64,000 bases of DNA. It comes from Acidobacteriaceae bacterium (GTDB lineage: Bacteria; Acidobacteriota; Terriglobia; Terriglobales; Acidobacteriaceae). Location of the stretch: the NCBI GenBank assembly GCA_025350325.1, contig JANXYB010000076.1, forward strand, positions 1 through 64,000, written 5' to 3'. The position numbers and the translations under genes were made by a program. Position 1 is the first letter of the stretch; each line of letters opens with the position of its first letter. Under the pieces are notes generated by a model. That model was not told where the DNA came from, searched no databases, and saw nothing but the letters and a program-made list of their open reading frames with translations. Positions 27,615-34,409 of this stretch are shown in pieces.

Positions 27615-27650
27615 AAGTCCCCGGCATGTTCCTGCATGCCGGGGGTTCGT
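27615..27650 (-). terminator. Rho-independent terminator of small gene
   Basis: A perfect 10-bp stem CCCCGGCATG / CATGCCGGGG with a six-base loop lies immediately after the stop of the small minus-strand gene; on that strand it is followed by ACTTATTTTAT. The opposite strand ends GTTCGTTTTT, so it may work both ways. Confidence 0.8.
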
Positions 27651-27652
27651 TT

Positions 27653-27847
27653 TTAAGATTCGCGGTCAACGACTTCCGACCCTCTAACCTTCTGCGGAGG
27701 ATCTCTTTCAGGGGACGTTTCGTTTTGGCGCATCGGTATCGGTCCGGGGGTCTGATCGTATGCACTGCGTGCGATCACCTTATGCGAAAACGTCGCGTGC
27801 TTTGGAGAGAGATGCGTTTTTAAATCGGATTTGTGTCCAAAGATCAT
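27653..27847 (-). CDS. Small protein of unknown function, 64 aa
   Basis: Within a longer track ORF, the ATG at 27847 has GGAG six bases upstream and gives a 64-residue hydrophilic protein starting MIFGHKSDLKTHLSPKHATF and ending RGSEVVDRES. The stop is followed at once by a strong terminator hairpin. The arrangement of good ribosome site, short frame and terminator supports a real gene in an otherwise repeat-filled spacer. No membrane span, cysteine motif or known domain is visible. I recall similar small 'GHKS-LKTHL' proteins in acidobacterial genomes, but did not check. Confidence 0.6.
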   Translation of the reverse strand: MIFGHKSDLKTHLSPKHATFSHKVIARSAYDQTPGPIPMRQNETSPERDPPQKVRGSEVVDRES

Positions 27848-27994
27848 GATTGTCTCCAATCTTTCCTTTGGTCTTTCGTTACAGGTGCTCGTCTGCAGCA
27901 AGTCGTCATCAGCTACAGGCGAGGAATAGGTACCAACTTGCCAGCGAGTATACGCGCTCCTTCGAACCAATGCTTGCCCAATCTTTTGGCTATT

Positions 27995-28034
27995 TAGATT
28001 GTTGGTGTACCGCGTAGATTGTTGATGTAGCGCG
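27995..28034. repeat. 20-bp tandem repeat x2
   Basis: TAGATTGTTGGTGTACCGCG followed directly by TAGATTGTTGATGTAGCGCG, identical at 18 of 20 positions. Confidence 0.75.
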
Positions 28035-28053
28035 GTCGATCGAAAAATGCATT

Positions 28054-28110
28054 GTCATCTTGAGCGAAGGTCGCTAGGCGACCGAAGTCGAAAGACCTGC
28101 GGTTGCTTCT
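28054..28110. repeat. Dispersed repeat C
   Basis: GTCATCTTGAGCGAAGGTCG ... GTCGAAAGACCTGCGGTTGC, matching copies at 23001 and 27456. The inner GGTCGCTAGGCGACC can pair as a hairpin. Confidence 0.75.
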
Positions 28111-28515
28111 AAAACCCAAGCTGCCCCGTGCCCCATGCCTCCGCGCCCTTTGCGCATGGGTGGATTGCACCGTTCCTATCCACGACCACACCTCCTATGT
28201 CGAGCCGCCTTAAGCGATACCAGACTCGACGCGACGACCTCGACTATCTCGAGGCGCACAATCATTTTGCAGATCATTACCCTCGCCCAAGGCACAATAA
28301 TCACGTGGATATTAGCGGGGACAAATCACGCGAATCGTAGGTAGTAACTAGCAAACAGCGGCCATTGCACCACTAACTCTTTTAGAATCAAATTTCTGCG
28401 AATAAGTCTAATCGAATCAAATTTTTAGCGGTGACCGCCACTCGTAACCTGAACTAATGAAATAACTTCCATCCAGAAATAGGGGGGGAGGGGGAGGGGT
28501 CGTCAGGATGAGAGT
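28111..28515. other. Intergenic with G-run, no gene seen
   Basis: No credible frame. Near the dsbD stop the plus strand holds GGGGGGGAGGGGGAGGGG at 28482-28499, which fits a G-quadruplex pattern; the dsbD transcript would carry the C-rich complement. Confidence 0.4.
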
Positions 28516-30678
28516 TCAGTGCCCTGCCCGCACCCTCGCCACCGCATCGGTCACAATCCCGGCCGTCAGCACTTCCGGCAGCATCTCAGGATTGGCCTTG
28601 CCCGGCGCATACAGCGCATACGCCGGCACGCCGCTGCGGCCCAGAGACGTCAGCGTGTTGCCAATGGCTTCGTCCTGTTGCGTCCAATCCGCGCGCAAGA
28701 GCGCCACGTTGGCGTCCTTGAATGCCTTCTGCACGGACGGCTGATTCAGCGCCACTCGTTCATTCACCTGGCAGCTTAGGCACCAGCTAGCGGTGAAGTC
28801 CACAAACACTGGCCGCCCCTGCGCCTGGTAGCGCGCCACCGTCGCAACCGACCACGGTTCCCATTTGCCGGCGCTTGGCCCGGACGAAGTCGCACCCTGC
28901 GCAGCCACAGCAAGCCGCCGCGGTGCGACCACGCTCAAAGCAATCACCGCGAGCACAATCAGCGCCGCAACCACTGTGGCCCAACGGGTCGCAGGCCAGC
29001 GCCCCAGAAACCATCCCGCCATCGCCAGCAGCAGGAAGCTTGCCAGCAGCGCGGCCAGTACGCTCGCGCCATACGCCTGCGCCAGCACCCACGCCAGCCA
29101 GATTACAGTGGCAAAGATAGGCACCGAAATCGCCTGCCGCAGCACTTCCATCCACGCACCGGGCCGCGGCAACACCCGCGTCCATGCCGGTTGCAGTGTC
29201 AACGCCACGTAGGGCGCGGCCAATCCCAACGCCAGGGCAGTAAACACGGCGAACGTCACCGCCGCCGACTGCGCCAGCGCATAGCCGATGGCTGGCCCCA
29301 TCAGTGGAGCGGTGCACGGCGTCGCCACAATCACCGCCAGCACGCCGGTGAAAAAGCTCCCCGTGTACCCCTGCTTTTGCGCCAACGCCCCCCCGGCACT
29401 GGTGAGCGTGAGACCGATTTCAAATTGCCCCGCCAGCGACAGGCCAAGGAAGAACAACAGCCCCGCCATCAGCGCCAGGAACACCGGCGACTGAAATTGA
29501 AATCCCCAACCCAATCTCGCCCCCGCCGCACGCAACCCAAGCAGCAGCGCAACCAGCGCCCAGAACGAAACCAGGATCCCCGCCGCGTACACAAATCCGT
29601 GGGTGCGCAGCCTGTTGCGCTCCTCATTGCCTGACTGCACCAGCGCCAGCCCCTTGAGAAACAGCACCGGAAACACACACGGCATCAGGTTCAACAGCAG
29701 CCCGCCGACAAACGCCAAACCGGCTGCCTCCAGCAACCCCGGGCTCCGATGTGACGGCGCAACCGGCTCTGGAGCAATAGGTACTGCGGACGCCACGGAC
29801 CCAGTCACAGGCAACGATGCCGCCCCGGGCGCAGGGGCCGTCGGCGGCCCTTGCAGCGCAACGAATTCAAAAGCGCGTCCACCCGACAACTCGATTACCC
29901 CAGACAATTGTGCAGGGCTGGCTTTAAGATTTGCGTCCTTTTTGAGATCGAGCGTCAAGCCTTTGGCGGTAGCCACAACCTTCTGCGGCGCTGGATTGTC
30001 GAAGACATCGGCCTGCGCCGGAAAGAACGCAGCCTCCGTCTCCCGTTGTCCACTCTCGACCGTCAGCCGAATCGATCCGGCGTTGTTCTGAAATCCAACC
30101 CTGAAGGTCGTCGGCATCGGCTTCGGAATTCGCTCGGCGAACTTCTGGAAGACCGCAGCATCTGCTTCCAGCGGCGCAGACTTGCCTGAGGGCTCGGCCA
30201 CATTCCTGCTGATTTCCAGTTCCGTCTTCTCAGGGATGCAACTGCCGCGGCAGACCAGCCAACTGACTTTTGCGTGGAGCGCGGCAGGCGCTTCGCTCGC
30301 CGAGTTCGCCACGTTCAGCGTCAGAGGGAACAGCACTTCGTCCTCGTACCCGAAATCCATGAGCGGACCGAGAGGCAGGCGCTTGGGCGCAGGAAATTGC
30401 AGCGGCCCCGCAGTGATTCCGGCAGGCAGAGTCCAGCGAACGCGGGGAGGCTCCCCGGCGTCTCCCGGATTCATCCAGTAGACATGCCACCCCGGTTCCA
30501 GTTTGAAGTAGATGCCCGCCTCCGCCGCTCCACCGCGATCGAGCGCCTGTGGCAGCACCATCAATTGAACATGCACATGCGGCAAGTCAGCGGAACTTGA
30601 ATCGGCCAACGCAGACAGCCCCGCGCCAAGCAGCACCAAACTCGCGAGCAGGAGACGTGCAATCCGCATGGCCTTCAT
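28516..30678 (-). CDS. dsbD: DsbD-type thiol:disulfide interchange protein
   Basis: 720 residues in three modules. After a signal peptide (MRIARLLLASLVLLGAGLSALA) comes a periplasmic alpha-like domain with a CRGSC cysteine pair. The middle (about 310-590) is the electron-carrying membrane domain with LNLMPCVFPVLFLKGLAL and VATPCTAPLMGPAIGYAL, the two membrane cysteines. The C-terminus (about 610-720) is a thioredoxin fold with FTASWCLSCQVNE. It moves reducing power from cytoplasmic thioredoxin to periplasmic thiols, including those used in cytochrome c maturation. The N-domain resembles ScsB-type relatives more than E. coli DsbD. It is cotranscribed after the CoA-binding gene. Confidence 0.88.
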   Translation of the reverse strand: MKAMRIARLLLASLVLLGAGLSALADSSSADLPHVHVQLMVLPQALDRGGAAEAGIYFKLEPGWHVYWMNPGDAGEPPRVRWTLPAGITAGPLQFPAPKRLPLGPLMDFGYEDEVLFPLTLNVANSASEAPAALHAKVSWLVCRGSCIPEKTELEISRNVAEPSGKSAPLEADAAVFQKFAERIPKPMPTTFRVGFQNNAGSIRLTVESGQRETEAAFFPAQADVFDNPAPQKVVATAKGLTLDLKKDANLKASPAQLSGVIELSGGRAFEFVALQGPPTAPAPGAASLPVTGSVASAVPIAPEPVAPSHRSPGLLEAAGLAFVGGLLLNLMPCVFPVLFLKGLALVQSGNEERNRLRTHGFVYAAGILVSFWALVALLLGLRAAGARLGWGFQFQSPVFLALMAGLLFFLGLSLAGQFEIGLTLTSAGGALAQKQGYTGSFFTGVLAVIVATPCTAPLMGPAIGYALAQSAAVTFAVFTALALGLAAPYVALTLQPAWTRVLPRPGAWMEVLRQAISVPIFATVIWLAWVLAQAYGASVLAALLASFLLLAMAGWFLGRWPATRWATVVAALIVLAVIALSVVAPRRLAVAAQGATSSGPSAGKWEPWSVATVARYQAQGRPVFVDFTASWCLSCQVNERVALNQPSVQKAFKDANVALLRADWTQQDEAIGNTLTSLGRSGVPAYALYAPGKANPEMLPEVLTAGIVTDAVARVRAGH

Positions 30679-30681
30679 TCC

Positions 30682-31122
30682 TTAACCCAATCCGCCGGCG
30701 GCGAAGCGCGCATGTTCGCGGAAGATGCAGTCGTCCTGCACGCATTTGACGCCCGCTTCTCGGGCACGCGCGATGGCCTCTTCGTGAATGACTCCATCCT
30801 GTAGCCACAGATAGGGAATCCCGAGTCGAATGACATCGTCGACGATCGGCGGAACATTTTCAGAAGCGCGGAACACATCGACAAGGTCTATGCCTGCGCC
30901 ACTCTCGGTCTTAGCCACAGCCTGCGCTGCCTCAAGAGTTGCATAGCACTTAAGTCCATCGATTTCACTCAGCGTCGGATTTACAGGAAACACTGTGTAC
31001 CCCTGGCTGGCCAGATAGCGCCCGATGTTATGGCTCGCGCGCCATGACTTATCGCTCATTCCTACGACGGCGATCGTCCGAGTCGCACGCAACATTTCAT
31101 CGATAATGGTTGGATCATTCAC
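30682..31122 (-). CDS. CoA-binding domain protein (YccU-like)
   Basis: 146 residues, a single Rossmann-like CoA_binding_2 domain: TIAVVGMSDKSWRASHNIGRYLASQGYTVFPVNPTLSEIDGLKCY, DLVDVFRASENVPPIVDDVI and PYLWLQDGVIHEEAIARARE. Family members bind CoA or nucleotides; the cellular role is unknown. The stop lies three bases from the dsbD start, so the two are in one transcript; a functional link is not evident. Confidence 0.85.
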   Translation of the reverse strand: MNDPTIIDEMLRATRTIAVVGMSDKSWRASHNIGRYLASQGYTVFPVNPTLSEIDGLKCYATLEAAQAVAKTESGAGIDLVDVFRASENVPPIVDDVIRLGIPYLWLQDGVIHEEAIARAREAGVKCVQDDCIFREHARFAAGGLG

Positions 31123-31163
31123 TTGTAACTCGGCTCCCCTCAGCTCATTTTACGTCTGGTCAA

Positions 31164-32301
31164 CTAAGTGTCTAACTCATCGTCGGGTGCGGCGGATACG
31201 GCCGTCCCTCGGCGTTTGGCGAGCAGAAATCCGCGAAGAAACGGCTCAAGATAACCGTCAAGCACCTTGTCCACGTCTCCCACCTCAACCTTGGTGCGAT
31301 GATCCTTTGCTATGCGATACGGCTGCAAAACATAAGAACGAATCTGCGAACCAAAATTAATCTCAAGCTTCGAGTCTTCAACTTTCTTGCTGACGGCGCG
31401 CTTCTTTTCTAGTTCGTATTCATAGAGCCGCGAACGAAGCATCTTCATCGCCTTTTCACGGTTCTTGTGCTGCGACCGCTCGTTCTGGCATTGCACCACG
31501 ATGCCTGTCGGCAAATGTGTCATGCGCACGGCGGAGTCCGTCGTGTTCACGTGCTGACCGCCCTTGCCGCCAGAGCGGTAAGTGTCAATGCGCAGGTCTT
31601 CGACCTTCAGATCAACATGAATGGTTTCGTCGATCTCAGGCGAAACGTAGACCGAAGCAAACGATGTGTGCCGCCGTTTGGCCGAATCAAACGGTGAGAT
31701 GCGCACCAGTCGATGTACGCCACTCTCTCCTGCCAGCAAACCGAATGCGCACTCGCCCATGATGGTGAATGTCGCGGATTTGATGCCGGCCTCCTCACCA
31801 TCCTGATAGTCATTCATCTCGGTCTTGAATCCCTGCTGCTCAGCCCAGCGCAGATACATGCGCAGCAACATTTCTGCCCAGTCCTGGCTCTCGGTTCCGC
31901 CGGCCCCGGGATGCACCGTGACGATTGCATTGAGAGGATCGGCCTCACCATTGAGCATGGTCCGCGCCTCAAGCTCTTCTGAAAATATGCTCAGGGCATT
32001 GATGTCGCGCTCAAGATCGGCGAGCACATCTTCACCCTCGCGCGCTAACTCGAAGTAGGCTTCAATGTCACCGGTGCGGCGCACCAATGCTTCGTCGTCC
32101 GCGATCATCGCCTCGAGCCGTTTGCGGTCGCGCATCAGCGGCTTGCTGGCGCCGGAGGCTGACCATAAGGATGGATCGGCAAGTTTTGTTTCGATTGCGG
32201 CTAGTTCTCTGCTGAGGCGGGCGGGGTCAAAGATACTCCCGCAGGTCGCGCACTTGATCGCGCACCGGAGCGTAGGCGTATTCGAGATCGCTTAATGCCA
32301 T
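31164..32301 (-). CDS. prfB: Peptide chain release factor 2, expressed by programmed +1 frameshift
   Basis: The first 24 codons start at 32301 (MALSDLEYAYAPVRDQVRDL ...) and reach TAT CTT TGA. Just before is GCGGGAG, the internal Shine-Dalgarno-like element, so the site reads GGGAGTATCTTTGAC, almost that of E. coli prfB. Slippage of one base at CTT-T continues as DPARLSRELAAIE... in the frame of the track ORF, giving about 378 residues. The tripeptide SPF (RISPFDSAKRRH) and SGGKGGQHVN mark RF2, which reads UAA/UGA. The in-frame UGA lets RF2 regulate its own synthesis. The gene begins two bases after lnt. Confidence 0.95.
32226..32241 (-). promoter_or_regulatory. prfB: prfB programmed +1 frameshift site
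   Basis: On the minus strand GCGGGAGTATCTTTGAC: an SD-like GGGAG three bases before CTT, the slippery CUU U, the in-frame UGA stop (32229-32227) and a following C, all hallmark features of RF2 recoding. Confidence 0.95.
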
Positions 32302-32303
32302 AT

Positions 32304-33962
32304 TTAGCTCGTATGACCTGACTTATGTTGAAGTATGCGTCGCAGACTAACTCGTAACGACCAGCCAACTACGCCCAGACTTAGTATCACACAACCCCAG
32401 GCAAATACGTCGCCGTGCGCGGTATAGAACGTGACGTCGTCGCGAAACCCATAGCGAGCCGGCAGCGCATCGATCTGGTGACGCGCTATGCTCTGCCTCA
32501 CCCTCCCGTAGGGGTCGATTACCGACGTGACTCCATTGTTAGTGTCGCGCAGCAGCCAGCGGCGATTTTCAATGGCACGCATGCGCGCCATATTCAAGTG
32601 CTGCCACGGAGCGCTGGTGTCGCCATACCAGCCGTCGTCGCTGATATTCACCAGCACCTCTGCGCCTAATTGCGAGAACTGTCGCACCTCGTCGGCAAAT
32701 ACTGCTTCGTAACAGATAAAAATGCCGTAGCGATGCCCATTAAGCCGAAATACCTTTCGCCGCTCACCTGGAGTAAATCTTGATACCTTGCCGGTAAGCT
32801 TATGCGCAAAAAAAAGCAATCGCTGAAACGGCACGTACTCCCCAAATGGAACCAGGTGGATCTTGTCGTACCGCCCAACCCTGCCTCCGTCCGCTCCAAC
32901 GACAATGGCGGCGTTGTAATCGCGCCACTCGTTTTCTTCCGTCGAATAATCTGCAGCAAGACTGCCCACAATCAAAGGAGCCTGAACAGCATGCGTAAGA
33001 TTGACCATCGCTTGCTGGAACCGCGGATCGCCCTCGAGAAACGGCGAGGGCGCCTCGGGCCACACAACTAAGTCAGGGTGCGTCGCGTAGGGCGGGCAAA
33101 CAATCTCTCCCGTCGCAGCGCCTGACTGCGGCATTCCGGCGGTGTATGTCTTGCATTGCTCCCCGGCAAGTTGTGTGAACTGCGCAATGTGCTGATCCCA
33201 CTCCCCCGGCGCCGTCCAGGCGTTGTCACCACCCACATCGAGATTGGGTTGAACGAGCACTGCTGTCGCCACGCCGGGAGGCCGGGGCACAGCCATGAAC
33301 GTACCAGCCGTTCCAACCGCAGCGAAAATCAGCCCGATTACTGCGGCCAGCCCCTTCCTTGTGCCGCGCGTGAGCAATAAGCCGGCAGCCAGCAACGCAT
33401 TCACAACAACCAGCACAAAGCTGATTCCGTACACACCGGTCCAGGGCGCGAGCTGGTTCACCACTCCGTTGTCGACTTGCGAATAACCCAACTGATCCCA
33501 GGGAACGCTGGTGATGCGCGCAGCCGCCAATTCAAGCGCAGTCCACAAAAAGGGCGCAGCAATCAATGCCAGCCGCGTGCTGCCGGTGACTCGCCGTACC
33601 AACATGATGCTGAGACCGAAGAGACCAAAATACAGACCCAGAACCAGGCTGAACCCAATGAGAAGCAATACCGGAGCGATGGCCGGCATATCTCCGTAGC
33701 GCATCATTGTGTCGCGAACCCAGTAGCAATTGCCGCAATACCAAAGCACACCGCATAAGTACGCGAGCAGGAAGCTGCGCCGCAGCGGGCGAACGGCGTC
33801 TATTGTCGCGGGGGAGAGAATCGCCCAAAGCAGCGGAACCAACCCAAACCATGCGAACAAACTGCGCCATACCGGCAGCGGACCGGCGATCGGAAACGGT
33901 AGCTCAAGCAATCCAGCGGCGAGCCCCGCAGCCGCCCATAACTTCAATGAATCGCGTTGCAT
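32304..33962 (-). CDS. lnt: Apolipoprotein N-acyltransferase
   Basis: 552 residues: six to seven N-terminal membrane spans, then a nitrilase-fold periplasmic domain. The catalytic Glu-Lys-Cys set is visible in VWPEAPSPFLEGD, YDKIHLVPFGEYVPF and IFICYEAVFADEV. It adds the third acyl chain to the N-terminal Cys of lipoproteins in the inner membrane, needed for sorting to the outer membrane. Length is near the family norm (about 510). It is cotranscribed with prfB, which starts two bases after the lnt stop. Confidence 0.93.
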   Translation of the reverse strand: MQRDSLKLWAAAGLAAGLLELPFPIAGPLPVWRSLFAWFGLVPLLWAILSPATIDAVRPLRRSFLLAYLCGVLWYCGNCYWVRDTMMRYGDMPAIAPVLLLIGFSLVLGLYFGLFGLSIMLVRRVTGSTRLALIAAPFLWTALELAAARITSVPWDQLGYSQVDNGVVNQLAPWTGVYGISFVLVVVNALLAAGLLLTRGTRKGLAAVIGLIFAAVGTAGTFMAVPRPPGVATAVLVQPNLDVGGDNAWTAPGEWDQHIAQFTQLAGEQCKTYTAGMPQSGAATGEIVCPPYATHPDLVVWPEAPSPFLEGDPRFQQAMVNLTHAVQAPLIVGSLAADYSTEENEWRDYNAAIVVGADGGRVGRYDKIHLVPFGEYVPFQRLLFFAHKLTGKVSRFTPGERRKVFRLNGHRYGIFICYEAVFADEVRQFSQLGAEVLVNISDDGWYGDTSAPWQHLNMARMRAIENRRWLLRDTNNGVTSVIDPYGRVRQSIARHQIDALPARYGFRDDVTFYTAHGDVFAWGCVILSLGVVGWSLRVSLRRILQHKSGHTS

Positions 33963-34103
33963 CCTTGGCCGAGTTTACTTGATTTGAGCGCAAGCCTTGA
34001 ACAGGCCCGATGTCGTCGCCTTAATCCGGAGGATTATTGATACCTTTGTGCGAGTTACTTGACTTGAAAAATACGCTCCGCGGCAGAACCTAGATCAACT
34101 TCA

Positions 34104-34134
34104 TTGCGCTGAGAACTTTGAATGCCGTTACAAT
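34104..34134 (+). promoter_or_regulatory. Candidate promoter giving a leaderless transcript
   Basis: TACAAT at 34129-34134 lies only six bases before the ATG at 34141, with a poor TTGCGC -35 at 34104 (19-base spacer). Transcription would begin at or near the A of the start codon. Confidence 0.35.
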
Positions 34135-34140
34135 AAATTT

Positions 34141-34266
34141 ATGCACTTCGCGACCTACGTAATTCGACTGCTTGAACTCATGTTCTTCGTTGGCCTGGCG
34201 GGGTCGGCAATCGTCGTAATCATCAGCTTTATCGAGGACGGCAAAGAGCTGTTCGGAGACGAATAG
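34141..34266 (+). CDS. 41-aa single-span membrane protein
   Basis: Missed by the track because of length. The frame reads MHFATYVIRLLELMFFVGL then AGSAIVVIISFIEDGKELFG and stops at 34266. It has an amphipathic start, one hydrophobic span of about 20 residues and an acidic C-terminus (EDGKELFGDE). No ribosome site precedes the ATG, but a TACAAT -10 box six bases upstream suggests a leaderless message. I recall near-identical small proteins in other Acidobacteriaceae, unverified. Function unknown. Confidence 0.7.
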   Translation: MHFATYVIRLLELMFFVGLAGSAIVVIISFIEDGKELFGDE

Positions 34267-34308
34267 CGCATCTCTTGCAGGGCCGGTCACTAAACCCATT
34301 TATTCCCA

Positions 34309-34337
34309 TTGACTGGGGCGCTGTTTAGACATACACT
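34309..34337 (+). promoter_or_regulatory. Sigma-70 type promoter of APC permease gene
   Basis: TTGACT at 34309 and TACACT at 34332 with a 17-base spacer, about 73 bases before the permease ATG. Confidence 0.6.
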
Positions 34338-34409
34338 CAGCGTTGGGCGGACGGTAATTTCGCTCTCAGGACATTGAATGGCCGAGTTCACTGATCCGGC
34401 CCCTTCGTA

